Shown: positions 44,944-57,153 of the stretch, piece after piece
Layout of the letters: every line of letters begins with the position of its first letter
Position numbering within the stretch: position 1 is the stretch's first letter
Assembly (NCBI RefSeq): GCF_002159535.1
Contig: NZ_NFIU01000002.1
Coordinates: 186,001 to 250,000, forward strand
Direction of reading: 5' to 3'
DNA length: 64,000 nucleotides
Source: Olsenella sp. An290
Lineage (GTDB): Bacteria; Actinomycetota; Coriobacteriia; Coriobacteriales; Atopobiaceae
Program-made: the position numbers and the translations under genes
Notes under the pieces: generated by a model
What the model was told of the DNA's origin: nothing
Seen by the model: the letters and a program-made list of their open reading frames with translations, nothing else
Database searches by the model: none

Positions 44944-45228
44944 CTAGTGATCCCGCACGAGCTCGAGCAGGCGCGCGAGCTCCTTCTCCTGGTTGATGCC
45001 CGTGAGGAAGGCAACGCCGCTCACCACGGGGACGTCGGAGGCGCTCTCGGTGTTCACCACGGGGACGTAGACGTCCGCACCCTCGAGCGCGCGCTCGACT
45101 TCGGCAATCTCAACGGCGACGACCTCGGCCTCGACGCCCTCCGCCTCGAGGAGCTTCCTGATCTTTGCCGCAACCATCTCAGAGGTCGCGACCCCCGAGC
45201 CACACGCCACCACAATCCTCGCCGCCAT
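44944..45228 (-). CDS. Orphan PTS IIB component (galactitol/lactose type)
   Basis: 94 residues. Phosphorylated cysteine in VACGSGVATSEMV (Cys about 9), matching GatB-like IIB domains. No IIA or IIC gene lies within the window next to it, so it is either an orphan or works with components elsewhere. ATG at 45228 with GGGAG 6 bases upstream. Confidence 0.85.
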   Translation of the reverse strand: MAARIVVACGSGVATSEMVAAKIRKLLEAEGVEAEVVAVEIAEVERALEGADVYVPVVNTESASDVPVVSGVAFLTGINQEKELARLLELVRDH

Positions 45229-45332
45229 GTCAGACTCCCGCCTCTCCGCTTGTGTTTGTCCCCTCCATTCTACCCGGGAGGAGCTCATCGAGGTCGGGGA
45301 AGTGCGGGAGGCCGGAGGCCGGGCGAACGCCG

Positions 45333-47576
<2,244 letters not shown>

Positions 47577-47628
47577 GGGACCTCCCCTCTTCTCCGCGTG
47601 CCAGCATTGTACCCCAGTTTTCTTTCTA

Positions 47629-47642
47629 CAAACACTTGTTCT
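47629..47642. promoter_or_regulatory. LexA-box-like site upstream of uvrB
   Basis: CAAACACTTGTTCT, AAAC-N4-GTTC, one base off the GAAC-N4-GTTC core, inside an AT-rich 50-base stretch between uvrB and the divergent TPR gene. It shares 10 of 14 positions with the site before uvrA. Confidence 0.4.
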
Positions 47643-47733
47643 CATTTTCTTTTCGGAGTACCATGCGCTCACCCGCCGGGCTCCGAGGTGGGTATACCGT
47701 ACAATCGTGAGGGCAACGGACGGAGGGATGCGC

Positions 47734-50064
47734 ATGGCCAGGGAAAACGACCGACCGAGGGGCTCGAGGGGCCCCGGCAGGCTCGAGGGCGCGCTCGTAG
47801 CCGCAGCGCTCCTGCTCGTCTTTGCCGGGCTTCTCTTCTACCTCTCGGAGGAGCACCCCACGCTGAGCGACATCCGCAGCGGCTCGAGGGCCATCATCGC
47901 CGGCGTCGCGCTGCTCACGGGCATCGTCGTCTACCTGCGCGGCCGAGCTCGCCGCGAGGACGGCGCGACGGACGGGCCTTCCCCCTCGACCCGGGCCGAG
48001 GCCGGCGACGAGGCGCCAGAGGCTCCCGCGCCGGCGCCGAAGGCCGAGCTCGCAGGCATGCTCGCCCACGCCGAAGACGCCCTCAGCGCCCTGCGGGACC
48101 TCGTCGAGCATGGCGCGGGGCACGGGGACTTTGGAGCCCTGCCGGGGTTTCTTCGTCGCATGGGCCTCATGGAGTGGCACCCCGCCTTTTCCGTGGGCGC
48201 GACTCGCCTCAGGAGGAACGGGCGCTGGTGGCTCACGATGCACGGCAACGAGCTCTCCGAGGACGACGTCGACCATGCCATGGCGCTCGAGTTTGCCCTC
48301 AACCTGAGCGAGGACCTCGCGCGGGGCCGCTGGCCCCAGCAGATGACGGACACCTGGAGGACCGCCCGGGTGCTCGCCGAGGTCGCCGAGCTCAAGCCCC
48401 TCGAGATAGGGACGGACCCGGCGGTCGACCTCCTTCTCTCGGGGTCGGACCCAGCCGGCGAGTGGGCGGGCAGGATCGGCCTCGCCCGTTACCTCGAGGC
48501 GCTTCCGGCACCCTTTCGCGTGGGATACGCCTTTCAGTCAAACTCCGCGGAGCACGTCGCCTGCGTCGAGACCACGGTCCCTCGCCCGGAGTGCTTCGCC
48601 GTCGTCGCAGGCGAGGATGCGGCGCGCCGGGACGCGCTCGCGCGCGCCTATGCGCTGCGCATCTCGCTCGCGGTGGGCCGGGGGGCCCTCTCCCACCTCC
48701 CCGAGGTGGAGCGGGTCGTGGTCAACGCCCACGCGCACGGCTCGGGGGACGTCCTGCTCTCCCTCGATCTCACCACGGCATCCCTCCAGCGCCTGCGCGC
48801 GGCCGTAAGGTCGGACTCCTCGCTGGACGACGCCCTGCCGAAAGACCCCGCGCTGCGCGCCGCTCCGAGCGCCGAGGGCTGGCTCGCGCCCGTTGAGCCC
48901 TGGCTCTCCCGTCAGGACGAGCGGGTCGCGCCGCAGGCGCGCCGAAGGGAGCCAGAGCTCGTCGACGCCCCGGCCACCGAGGACATGGCGCGCTCCTGCG
49001 GCGCTCGGCGCGTGAGCGACCTCGCGATCATGGAGCGCGCGGGGCGCGTGAGCGCATGGAACGCCATCCTGCACGAGCTCGGCAACACCACCCAGGAGGC
49101 CGTCTCCCGCCTCATGGCGCTGCGCGACGAGACCTCTGACCCCACGGTGGCCAAGGCCTGCTCGCGCACCTGCGCCGCGCTCGTAGACGGCACCTGCGAC
49201 GTCGCGGAGAGGCGCGAGCTCGCCTGGGTCTTCGTGAGCGGGGACGCCCTGAGCGTCCAGGCGTGTCGAGCGCGAGAGGCACTTGAGGGCGAGGTCACGC
49301 CCGACGACCTCACGCGGACCCTGGAGGGCCTCGAGCGGGTCCTCTCCCCCATCGCCGAGAAGGGCCTCTACCTCGACGGCCCGGACGCGGTCTTTCGCTA
49401 CTTCAACTCCGTCGCGGAGCGCGTCTCCTACAACCTGGCCTCCCCCGACGGCGGGCGCCAGGTGCGCCTTGTGCCCGACGAGTACTACACCGCGCACTCG
49501 GTCGCGGCGCGCGTCCTCACCATGCTCGGCCGCCCCGAGGAGGCCCTCGCGCACGCCGACGAGCTCATGCGCGTGGCACCGCTCACCCCGGACGCCGCCC
49601 TCTCCAAGGTTCGCTGCCTCGAGGAGCAGTCCCGCATCTTCGAGGCGGCCGACCTGCTTCGTGAGACCATCGCCCGCTCCTCCACGGTGCGCGACATGTC
49701 CATCTGCCACTACCGCCTCGCGTTCATGGAGTGGAAGCTGGGGCGGAGCGACCTCGCCGTGGCGTGCTACCAGCGCGCCATTGAGCTGCATCCCGAGATT
49801 GCGGCGCAGGCGCGGGAGGAGCTCTCCGACCTTCTGCAGAGCGAGCCGTCGCTCAGGTCCCTGGAGGGCGAGGAGGTCGCCGCCACGCTCAGGGCGGCCG
49901 GCATCCCGCTCGGCAACGTCGACGAGCTCTACGGGGTCATGCGTGACGCCGCGCGGGCATGCACCGACGCGGGGGTCTTCTCCGTGGCGCGGCCGCTCGT
50001 GAGCGTTCTGCTTGAGATGCGCCGCGACGACGTGCTCCTGGGAGCCTACACCTCGCTCGCCTAG
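47734..50064 (+). CDS. Membrane-anchored TPR-repeat protein of unknown function
   Basis: 776 residues. Two membrane helices (about 18-36, 52-69), an acidic linker, then a large soluble region; residues about 600-705 contain TPR-like helical repeats ([51 protein letters not shown]). No catalytic motif is evident. ATG at 47734 has GGAGGG 6 bases upstream; ATG 47728 is too close. Divergent from uvrB. Probably a lineage-specific envelope or scaffold protein. Confidence 0.75.
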   Translation: MARENDRPRGSRGPGRLEGALVAAALLLVFAGLLFYLSEEHPTLSDIRSGSRAIIAGVALLTGIVVYLRGRARREDGATDGPSPSTRAEAGDEAPEAPAPAPKAELAGMLAHAEDALSALRDLVEHGAGHGDFGALPGFLRRMGLMEWHPAFSVGATRLRRNGRWWLTMHGNELSEDDVDHAMALEFALNLSEDLARGRWPQQMTDTWRTARVLAEVAELKPLEIGTDPAVDLLLSGSDPAGEWAGRIGLARYLEALPAPFRVGYAFQSNSAEHVACVETTVPRPECFAVVAGEDAARRDALARAYALRISLAVGRGALSHLPEVERVVVNAHAHGSGDVLLSLDLTTASLQRLRAAVRSDSSLDDALPKDPALRAAPSAEGWLAPVEPWLSRQDERVAPQARRREPELVDAPATEDMARSCGARRVSDLAIMERAGRVSAWNAILHELGNTTQEAVSRLMALRDETSDPTVAKACSRTCAALVDGTCDVAERRELAWVFVSGDALSVQACRAREALEGEVTPDDLTRTLEGLERVLSPIAEKGLYLDGPDAVFRYFNSVAERVSYNLASPDGGRQVRLVPDEYYTAHSVAARVLTMLGRPEEALAHADELMRVAPLTPDAALSKVRCLEEQSRIFEAADLLRETIARSSTVRDMSICHYRLAFMEWKLGRSDLAVACYQRAIELHPEIAAQAREELSDLLQSEPSLRSLEGEEVAATLRAAGIPLGNVDELYGVMRDAARACTDAGVFSVARPLVSVLLEMRRDDVLLGAYTSLA

Positions 50065-50097
50065 GGGCGCGCAGGCGAGAAGGACGCACCGCAGGGC

Positions 50098-50119
50098 GTG
50101 CCCGGCAGCAGCCGGGCAC
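50098..50119. terminator. Hairpin between convergent genes
   Basis: GTGCCCGGC (50098-50106) / GCCGGGCAC (50111-50119), 4-base loop, no T run, between the TPR gene and the transglycosylase gene. Confidence 0.5.
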
Positions 50120-50151
50120 GGCGGCCGGGCGGCCACCCCAGGCGCGCGGCC

Positions 50152-50748
50152 CTACTCGGTGATGCCCGCGGGGTAGCTCTTCTCGTAGCCCTCGAGCGCG
50201 TCACGGACGCGCCCCAGGTAGGTGCGCGTCTCCTCGTACTCGATTCCCTCCGGGATGGAGCCGCCGTCAGAAAGCCAGCCCTGGACCGCGCCCAGGCCGG
50301 CGTTGTAGGCCGCCACGATCTCGTCGATTGAGGAGAGGTTCCTCTGAAGGTAGCTCAGGTACGTGCAGCCGTACTCGATGTTGACCCTAGGGTCGCTCAG
50401 GCTGGCCGGGTCGTACGAGCTGGCGTCCACAAGCCCCATGTCCGCGAGGCTTTGGGCCGTCGAGGGCATGACCTGCATGAGGCCCACGGCGCCCACGGGC
50501 GACAGCGCCTCCTCGTCCCAGCCGGACTCGCACTTGATGACCGCGCAGACGAGGTTGGGGTCGAGCCCGTGGCGCTCGGCCGCCGACTCGATGGTCTCGG
50601 CATGGTGCACCGGGTAGAAGAGGGCACGCCCAAGCTGGCTCGGCAGGGCGGCAAGGGCGCCGCACACGAGGAGCGTCACGCCGAGGGCGAGGGCGGGGAC
50701 GACCCGGTACCAGCGCCAGAAGGGCTCTCGACGCCTACGCCTGGGCAC
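50152..50748 (-). CDS. Lytic transglycosylase, SLT domain
   Basis: 198 residues. Arg-rich start, one membrane anchor (about 15-36), then an extracytoplasmic SLT domain: catalytic Glu74 in IKCESGWDEEALSPVGAVGLMQVMP, NIEYGCTYLSYL and IVAAYNAGLGAVQGW. It cleaves peptidoglycan glycan strands. GTG at 50748 with AAGGG 6 bases upstream overlaps coaE by 14 bases; ATG 50817 would overlap far more. Confidence 0.88.
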   Translation of the reverse strand: MPRRRRREPFWRWYRVVPALALGVTLLVCGALAALPSQLGRALFYPVHHAETIESAAERHGLDPNLVCAVIKCESGWDEEALSPVGAVGLMQVMPSTAQSLADMGLVDASSYDPASLSDPRVNIEYGCTYLSYLQRNLSSIDEIVAAYNAGLGAVQGWLSDGGSIPEGIEYEETRTYLGRVRDALEGYEKSYPAGITE

Positions 50749-51406
50749 CGCGCGCCCTTCGGGGGACGGGCGCCCAGCCGGACGCCTCGCGCTCGCGCCA
50801 CCAGGCGCGGACCTCATCGGCCATGACGTCGGCCGTGCGGATGTTGTTGAAGACGTGCGAGCTGTGGGCGCGCAGGTAGGCCTCGGTCGGCTGCTGCTCG
50901 CGCCGGCGCTCGAAGTCGCCGCGGTCCATGCCGCGCTGGATCGCGCGAACGCGGCGGGCGTTGAGCGGGCACACCACGCTCACGATCTCGTCCGCCATGT
51001 CAAAGGAGCCGCGCATGCGGTCGAGCAGCGGGACCTCCACCACCACGACGCGCTCGGGGGCCGCGGGGTCCTTCTCGCGCTCGGCGGCCTCCTCGTCCCG
51101 AAGGGCGGCGATGCGCGCGCGGAGGAGCTCGTCGATGAGCGGCAGCTCGATCTCCTCGAGGGTGACGGAGCGCTCCAGGGAGGCGAAGGCGCGAGCCGCG
51201 AGGAGACGGCGGTTCACGGTTCCGTCGGGGCGCACCACGTCGTCGCCGAACTCGCGGCAGATGTCCGGCAGGATGCGCGAGCCCGGCGCGAGGGCCTCAC
51301 GGGAGAGCTCGTCAAGGTCCACGAGCACGGCCCCGCACTCGCGCATGGTACGGGCGATGGTCGACTTGCCCGAGGCGATTCCTCCGGCGAGGTAGATGAC
51401 GTGCAT
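50735..51406 (-). CDS. coaE: Dephospho-CoA kinase
   Basis: 223 residues. P-loop GGIASGKST (8-16), DLDELSREALAPGS, PLLDRMRG and SVVCPLNARRVRAIQRG lid region. Last step of CoA synthesis. ATG at 51406 has AGGAGG 4 bases upstream. Overlaps the transglycosylase gene start. Confidence 0.93.
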   Translation of the reverse strand: MHVIYLAGGIASGKSTIARTMRECGAVLVDLDELSREALAPGSRILPDICREFGDDVVRPDGTVNRRLLAARAFASLERSVTLEEIELPLIDELLRARIAALRDEEAAEREKDPAAPERVVVVEVPLLDRMRGSFDMADEIVSVVCPLNARRVRAIQRGMDRGDFERRREQQPTEAYLRAHSSHVFNNIRTADVMADEVRAWWREREASGWAPVPRRARGAQA

Positions 51407-51541
51407 GCGTCCTCCTGATTCTTGCGTCTGACAGCGCACCATCATCGCACGCCGGCGGCCAGCCGGCACGAGCCGCGCCGAGAAACCCGCCACTCTCCAG
51501 AAGTGGGGCGCCCGCGGCCCCGTAGCCCCGCCCGCGCCCCG

Positions 51542-52171
51542 TCAGCGGCGCGTCAGGAAGCCGCCACCGACGTCCCAGCGGACGGCCTCGGGGAACCAGG
51601 CAAGCTCGCGCTCGTCGTGCGTGACCCAGAAGGCCGTGCGCCCCAAGAGGAGCGGCGCGAGAAACGCCATCACACGCGCGACCGTCTCGTCGTCCATGCC
51701 CTTGAGCGGCTCGTCGAAGAAAAGCGCGTCGGCGTCCGCGAGCGCGCAGCGCAGGATCGCCACGCGCCGGCGCTGGCCCCCGGAGAGCTCGCGCACGGGT
51801 CGCGCGTCCACCGGCAGCCCCACCGAGGAGAGGGCCGCCCGCTCGCGTGCGAGGAACGCCTCGAGCGCGGCCCCGCGCAGGCGCCCGTGCGGCGCGCGGA
51901 TGTTGGCCGTGGCCGTGAGGCCCTCGAGCAGCCGGTCCTCCTGGAAGGTCGCCGCGAGCCGGACGCCGGCGGGCCGGTCCACCTCGCCCTCGTCGGGGCG
52001 CTCGAGCCCCAGAAGGAGGCGGAGCACCGTCGTCTTGCCCGCGCCCGAGGGGCCCATGAGGACGTGCGTCCGGCCCGCGCCGAAGCGCGCGGACGCCCCG
52101 CAGAGCACCCGAACGTCACCGTACGCACGGCTCACCGACCGCAGCTCGAACGCCCCCGCCCCGCCCGTCAC
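51542..52171 (-). CDS. ABC transporter ATPase (SsuB/TauB type)
   Basis: 209 residues. Walker A GPSGAGKTT (40-48), signature LSGGQ (129-133), Walker B ALFFDEP (149-155), and the switch His in WVTHDE. Q-loop TFQEDRLL is typical of nitrate/sulfonate/taurine importers. Shorter than usual (about 250) at the C-terminus. GTG at 52171 overlaps the permease stop (GTGA), GGGAGG 7 bases upstream. Confidence 0.88.
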   Translation of the reverse strand: MTGGAGAFELRSVSRAYGDVRVLCGASARFGAGRTHVLMGPSGAGKTTVLRLLLGLERPDEGEVDRPAGVRLAATFQEDRLLEGLTATANIRAPHGRLRGAALEAFLARERAALSSVGLPVDARPVRELSGGQRRRVAILRCALADADALFFDEPLKGMDDETVARVMAFLAPLLLGRTAFWVTHDERELAWFPEAVRWDVGGGFLTRR

Positions 52172-52962
52172 GGCCGTGCCTCCCAGCGCGCCTGGGCGGC
52201 CGCGAGCGCCCGGCCCACGAGCGCCTCGAGGACCACGGACACCACGACGATGGCGACCGTCCACGCAAAGAGGTCCGGCGTGTCGAGATAGACCTTCGCG
52301 TTGTAGAGGTGCTCGCCAATCGTGAGGTCCGGCAGGCCAATGACCTCGGCCGCAATGCCCGCCTTCCACGAGAGGCCAAGGGAGAGCGCGAGCGCCGCCC
52401 TGAGATAGGGCAGGACCTGCGACGCGTAGACGAGCCGGACGCGCTCCCAGCCGACGATGCCAAAGACGTCGGCCATCTCGAGCAGGGCCGGGTCGGTCTG
52501 CTCGATCCCCTCGAGCACGTTGGTGTAGACGACCGGCAGCGCCATGAAGAGCGCGATCACCACGGAAAGGTAGCTCGAGGACACCCAGAGCAGCACCAAG
52601 ATCACGAAGGACGCCACGGGGACCGCCTTCATGGCCCCGACGACCGGTGCCACGAGCTCCCTCACGACCCGCGCGCGGCTCGAGAGCGCGGCGAGAAGAA
52701 CCCCGAGCACCGCCCCGCCGAGGTAGCCGGCACCGATCCGCGCGAGCGAGAGGCCGACGGAGGCCCAGAACTCCCCCGTCGCCGCAAGCCCGCCCAGGCG
52801 CGCGAGCACCTCGAGGGGCCCCACGAGGACGATGCGCGCGTCAATGGCCCGCGCGGCGAGCTCCCAGACGACGAGCCAGAAGGCCGCCGCGGCAAGGCGG
52901 GCGGCCCACGTCCGGGTACGGCGCGCGGGCGCCGTCAGGTTCTTCTCGCCCGAGCGCGCCAC
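52168..52962 (-). CDS. ABC transporter permease (SsuC/TauC type)
   Basis: 264 residues with about six membrane helices and the EAA-like loop VFGIVGWERVRLVYASQVLPYLRAALAL. N-terminus MARSGEKNLTAPARR contains the recurrent GCGAGAAGAACC motif. GTG at 52962, 3 bases after the binding-protein stop. Confidence 0.88.
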   Translation of the reverse strand: MARSGEKNLTAPARRTRTWAARLAAAAFWLVVWELAARAIDARIVLVGPLEVLARLGGLAATGEFWASVGLSLARIGAGYLGGAVLGVLLAALSSRARVVRELVAPVVGAMKAVPVASFVILVLLWVSSSYLSVVIALFMALPVVYTNVLEGIEQTDPALLEMADVFGIVGWERVRLVYASQVLPYLRAALALSLGLSWKAGIAAEVIGLPDLTIGEHLYNAKVYLDTPDLFAWTVAIVVVSVVLEALVGRALAAAQARWEARP

Positions 52963-52965
52963 GCG

Positions 52966-54009
52966 CTACGCGCCGTAGTAGAAGTCGTCCCCGGGAAGGG
53001 AGCCGCCCACGGCCTCGGGGTTCTGCTCCGCGAGGACGGCGAGGTAGCCGGAGAGGCGCTCCCTCATGTCCTCGCCCGTCATGCAGACGATGTTGCACTC
53101 CGGGATGGCCTTCTCGGCCACGGAGGCGGGAACGATGTCATAGGAGCCCACGAGCTCGGCCGCCTCCGCCACGTGGTCGTTCACAAAGTCGACGGACTCC
53201 GCGTAGTGCGCGAGGAACGCGTCGACGGCGGCAGGGTGCTCGTCGGCAAACGCGGAGCGCACGATGGCCACGCCCGTGACCATGGAGCTCCGCTCGTCGC
53301 CCGTCTGGACGGCGTCCCACTCCTTCGTGAGGTCGAGCGCCACGCGGATCTGGTCGTTCTTGGCCTGGGCGGTGGTCACGAAGGGCTGCGGGAGCATCGC
53401 CACCGCGCCCTCCTGGGCCGCGGCGAGGGCGGCCACGCACTCGGCGTGCTCGCTCTTCCACTCGATGGTCACGTCCTCGCCCACCGCAAGGCCGTTCTTC
53501 TCGAGGATGTAGGCGAGGCCGTACTCGGGCGTGGAGCCCTTGCCGGAGGCGTAGATGGTCTTGCCCCTGAGGTCGGCGACCGTGTGGACGGTGTCGCCGA
53601 GCTCGCAGACGTAGAGGACGCCGAGGGTGTTGATCGCGATGGTGCGGACGCCGCCCTCGGTCTTGTTGTAGAGCACCGAAGCAAGGTTGGCGGGCACCGC
53701 GGCAATGTCGACCTCGCCCTTGGCGATGAGCGGGGTCACCTCGTCGGGCGAGGCCACGATCTGGAACGTGTAGTCGTTGTCCGCAAGGTTGCCCGCCTCG
53801 GACTCGCTCATAAAGCGGACGAGGCCCATGGCCGTGGGGCCCTTGAGGGCGGAGGTGCGCACGGCAACGGGCTGGGCGTCCTCGGACGCCCCCTGGCCGC
53901 CCTCCTCCCCGGCGCCCGAGGAGCCCGGCGCCCCGCCCTCGCACGCGGCAAGCGCGAGCGCGGCGGAACCTGCCCCCACGACCTGCAGGAATCTTCTGCG
54001 ATCAAGCAT
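52966..54009 (-). CDS. Substrate-binding lipoprotein of an SsuA/TauA-type ABC transporter
   Basis: 347 residues. Arg-rich start (MLDRRRFLQVV), lipobox ALAAC with Cys23, a disordered Gly/Ser linker, and an NMT1/ThiY-like periplasmic fold (VAVRTSALKGPTAMG, VDIAAVPANLASVLYNK, LPQPFVTTA). The substrate is probably a small organic compound; I cannot choose among sulfonate, nitrate and thiamine precursors. ATG at 54009 with GGAGGT 6 bases upstream. Confidence 0.88.
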   Translation of the reverse strand: MLDRRRFLQVVGAGSAALALAACEGGAPGSSGAGEEGGQGASEDAQPVAVRTSALKGPTAMGLVRFMSESEAGNLADNDYTFQIVASPDEVTPLIAKGEVDIAAVPANLASVLYNKTEGGVRTIAINTLGVLYVCELGDTVHTVADLRGKTIYASGKGSTPEYGLAYILEKNGLAVGEDVTIEWKSEHAECVAALAAAQEGAVAMLPQPFVTTAQAKNDQIRVALDLTKEWDAVQTGDERSSMVTGVAIVRSAFADEHPAAVDAFLAHYAESVDFVNDHVAEAAELVGSYDIVPASVAEKAIPECNIVCMTGEDMRERLSGYLAVLAEQNPEAVGGSLPGDDFYYGA

Positions 54010-54093
54010 GTGAGACCTCCCCGTGACATTTTGCTGACGTGACAACGATAGCACGCGGGAGCGTCTCCCGCCGCCTGACGCGGCGGGAGGCGG

Positions 54094-54504
54094 CTACGAC
54101 CTGACCTCGAACTTGCTGCCGCAGCGCGGGCAGGTGACGCGGAGCTTGCCCTTGCCGCGCGGCACGCGGACGCGCTGCTTGCAGGAGGCGCAGCGCGCGT
54201 GCTTGTAGTGGCGCAGCTCCCCCCATGCGGCGCGGGGGTTCTGCACCCAGGGGCGCGCGGGGCCGAGCGCCTTGAGGAAGGCCTCGTTCTCGCGGGAGCG
54301 CGCGCCGAGGTTCTTGGACTGGATGCGGAAGGCGCCGTAGGCGACGAGCGCGAGGCCCACCCAGGCGAGCCAGGACGTCCGCGCGAACAGGTTCACCACC
54401 ACGAGCACCACGGCCAGGTTGATCGCAAAGACCGCGAGGTCGTCGGGGCCCTGTCGCCCGCGAAGCCAGTCCACGAGCTTGCGCTGCCAGTCACCAGATG
54501 CCAT
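54094..54504 (-). CDS. Two-helix membrane protein with zinc ribbon
   Basis: 136 residues. Two hydrophobic segments (about 22-40, 43-60) and a C-terminal zinc ribbon with four cysteines, CASC (105, 108) and CPRC (125, 128). Function unknown; resembles small coriobacterial zinc-ribbon proteins. ATG at 54504. Confidence 0.8.
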   Translation of the reverse strand: MASGDWQRKLVDWLRGRQGPDDLAVFAINLAVVLVVVNLFARTSWLAWVGLALVAYGAFRIQSKNLGARSRENEAFLKALGPARPWVQNPRAAWGELRHYKHARCASCKQRVRVPRGKGKLRVTCPRCGSKFEVRS

Positions 54505-54621
54505 CTTCGTCCCCCCTTCATCGCTCAGCAACGCTTCAGTGATACCCATTCCGGCACGGTCGTACACCCGGCCGTGACGAGGGGCCAGGCAAGCCGCTCC
54601 CCCGCCACGGCCGAGCGGGCC

Positions 54622-55677
54622 CTAGCGGCCCTCGCCCATCACGTAGGCGCGCGCCAGGCGCTCGGTCTCCACGAGCGCGTCCACGTGGCAGCGCTCGCGG
54701 CCGTGGGTGTTGAGGCACGCCATGCCAAAGGCTCCGCTGCGCAGGTTGTTGCTGCGGGTGTAGGCACCGTTGGCGTCCGTGGAGTAGTGGAAGCACACCT
54801 GCGTGGTCCAGCGGCCCTCGGTGCAGGCCGCGCCCGCGCACGCGATGAGCGTGTTGGTGAGGTCCCAGTCATAGGGGCCCTTGGCGTCGGAGCAGATGAC
54901 GGACGCGCAGTGCTCGTCGGTGCCCGCGTAGTCGGGGCCGATGAGCGTGATGTCCACGGCCACGTACTCGCAGACCTCGGCCGGCACCCAGGAGGCGCCG
55001 TGGCCGATCTCCTCGTAGATGGGGAAGGCGAAGAGCGTGTCGTACGCGGGCCGCTCGCCCGTCGCCTTGAGCCAGCGCAGGACGTCAAGCAGGACGGCGA
55101 CGCTGGCCTTGTCGTCGATGTGGCGGCTCACCACATAGCCGTTGTCAAAGGCCTCGAAGTGCGGGTCGATCCCGATCACGGCCCCCTCGGTCACGCCGAG
55201 CGCGCGGGCGTCCTCAGGGCCCTTGACGTCGGCGATGAGGCTCACGGACATGGTGTCCTCGGTGCGGGGGTCCGTCTTGGCCTCGCCCCACACGTGGACG
55301 GAGTGGTGGTTGCAGATGACCTGGCCGGCCACGGTGCGGCCGTCACGACAGTGCACGAGACAGGTCTCGCCCTCGATGCTCGCGTAGTTGATGCCTCCGA
55401 GCTGGCGGACGCGCAGGGTGCCGTCATCGTTGAAGCCGCGCACCACAAGGCCGATGGTGTCAAGGTGGGCGCCCAGGCACACGGTCTTCTCGGCGCTCCT
55501 GCCCGGAACGCGCACGTAGGCCGTCGCCTTGTTGTCGACGGTCATCTCGTAGCCCATCTCGGCGAGCGTCTCGCGCAGCCAGGCGTGGGCCTCGGGGTAG
55601 TAGCCCACGGGGCTCTCCACCTCCACGCACTCGCGAAGGGTGTCGATCAGGTACTGGGGGTCGATCTGATAGCTCAA
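54622..55677 (-). CDS. M42-family aminopeptidase
   Basis: 351 residues, glutamyl aminopeptidase/endoglucanase-like M42. Metal ligands in CLGAHLDTIG, SRHIDDKASVAVLL, PIYEEIGHGA and VAVDITLIG. It trims short peptides in the cytosol. TTG start at 55677 with AAGGAGG 5-6 bases upstream. 57 bases after pepT. Confidence 0.88.
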   Translation of the reverse strand: MSYQIDPQYLIDTLRECVEVESPVGYYPEAHAWLRETLAEMGYEMTVDNKATAYVRVPGRSAEKTVCLGAHLDTIGLVVRGFNDDGTLRVRQLGGINYASIEGETCLVHCRDGRTVAGQVICNHHSVHVWGEAKTDPRTEDTMSVSLIADVKGPEDARALGVTEGAVIGIDPHFEAFDNGYVVSRHIDDKASVAVLLDVLRWLKATGERPAYDTLFAFPIYEEIGHGASWVPAEVCEYVAVDITLIGPDYAGTDEHCASVICSDAKGPYDWDLTNTLIACAGAACTEGRWTTQVCFHYSTDANGAYTRSNNLRSGAFGMACLNTHGRERCHVDALVETERLARAYVMGEGR

Positions 55678-55734
55678 GGGTCCTCCTTCGTCGTGGCGGG
55701 CACGCGCCCGCCAGGTTCTTCTCGCCGGGCTATT

Positions 55735-56985
55735 CTACGCCTGCGGGCGCGCGTAGAGCGCCACGAGCTCCTGGAGCACGTCGACCATGCGCTCCAGCTC
55801 GCGCACCGGGACGAACTCGCGCACGCCGTGGGCGTTGTAGTAGCCGGCGGAGAGGTTGGCGCACGGGAAGCCGCGGAAGGAGAGCTGCGAGCCGTCGGTG
55901 CCGCCGCGCATGGGCACGCAGAACATCTCCTGCTCCGCCGCCGCGTACGCCGCGCGGGCGTTCTCGATGAGGTGGGCGTACTCCGGGCGGCAGATGACCT
56001 CGGCGAGGTTGCGGTACTGGTCCTTGAACTCCACGGAGATGACGTCGGCGCCCATCTGCGCGTTCACGAGCGCCGCGGCGTCGCGCATGATCTTCTCGCG
56101 GCGCTCCACCTGCGCCCAGTCGTGGTCGCGGATGATGTAGTCCGAGGAGGCCTCCTCGCAGGAGCCCTCGATGCGCTCGAGGTAGAAGAAGCCGTCGTAG
56201 CCCTCGGTGAACTCCGGGCGCTCGGCGGCGGGAAGGAGCTGGTGGAAGCGGACGAGCGCCTCGGAGGCGTTGATCATCTTGCCCTTGGCGGTGCCGGTGT
56301 GGACGGAGACGCCGTGCGCGCGGACGAAGGCCTCCACGGCGTTGAAGGTCTCGTAGCAGAACTCGCCGAAGGGGCCGCCGTCGATGGTGTAGCCGTACGC
56401 CGCGCCAAAGCGCTCGAGGTCCAGCAGAGCCGCGCCGTGGCCGATCTCCTCGTCCGGGACGAAGGCGAGCGCGAGGCGCGGGTGCGGGAGCGCCGGGTCC
56501 GCCTTCAGACGGGCGAGAAGGGCCACGCACTCGGCCACACCGGCCTTGTCGTCCCCGCCGAGCAGCGACGTGCCGTCCGTGACCACGAGCTCCTCCCCTG
56601 CCATGCGCTCGAGCTCGGGGTTCATCTGGGGGCTCAGGGTCACGGGGCGGCCGTCGCGCCCGGTGCCCAGGGCGAGCTCGCCGCCCTCGTAGCGCACGAC
56701 GCGCGGGTGCACCGGGTCACCCCAGCTCTGCCAGGCGGTGTCCAGGTGGCAGCAGAGGCCGAGCGTGGGCTGGTCCTCGGCGCCGGCGCTCGTGGGCCAG
56801 TGGGCCGTCACGTAGGCGTGCTCGTCAACGGTCACGTCCTCGGCACCGAGCGCGCGCAGGTCCGCGGCCACGACCTCGGCGATCTTGAACTGGGACTCGG
56901 TCGACGGCACGTGGTCGGCGGTCAGGGGGTTGGACTGCGAGGGGACCTCGCAGTAGCGGATGAAGCGGTCAAGCACGTCGGACAT
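55735..56985 (-). CDS. pepT: Peptidase T
   Basis: 416 residues, M20 tripeptidase. GLCCHLDTAW, SLLGGDDKAGVAE, FVPDEEIGHGA (catalytic Glu), YTIDGGPFGE, and GGTDGSQLSFRGFPCANLSAG carry the metal and substrate residues. It releases N-terminal residues from tripeptides. Located just below the opp operon, so peptide import and breakdown are grouped. ATG at 56985. Confidence 0.94.
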   Translation of the reverse strand: MSDVLDRFIRYCEVPSQSNPLTADHVPSTESQFKIAEVVAADLRALGAEDVTVDEHAYVTAHWPTSAGAEDQPTLGLCCHLDTAWQSWGDPVHPRVVRYEGGELALGTGRDGRPVTLSPQMNPELERMAGEELVVTDGTSLLGGDDKAGVAECVALLARLKADPALPHPRLALAFVPDEEIGHGAALLDLERFGAAYGYTIDGGPFGEFCYETFNAVEAFVRAHGVSVHTGTAKGKMINASEALVRFHQLLPAAERPEFTEGYDGFFYLERIEGSCEEASSDYIIRDHDWAQVERREKIMRDAAALVNAQMGADVISVEFKDQYRNLAEVICRPEYAHLIENARAAYAAAEQEMFCVPMRGGTDGSQLSFRGFPCANLSAGYYNAHGVREFVPVRELERMVDVLQELVALYARPQA

Positions 56986-57048
56986 GGGGACTCCAATCGA
57001 CGATGGTCCGTTCGAACGCGATTCTCCCACAAAGGTCCCTCGCAAAGA

Positions 57049-57108
57049 GTGACAGGCTTCGAACGGATGAGGCCCCCGAGGGCGCCCCGTCCGTCCAAAA
57101 CCTGTCAC
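57049..57108. repeat. REP-like imperfect hairpin
   Basis: GTGACAGG (57049-57056) and CCTGTCAC (57101-57108) bound an imperfect hairpin with an inner GAACGGA / TCCGTCC pairing, in the oppF-pepT spacer. Further GACAG words follow to 57150. Confidence 0.5.
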
Positions 57109-57153
57109 CCACTACAAACGCTCAGAACCTGACAGATGACCCTGACACCTTTG

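Noticed and set aside
54199-57132. 977-codon plus-strand frame over the two peptidases
   Set aside because: Antisense to pepT and the M42 gene, both with intact catalytic motifs.
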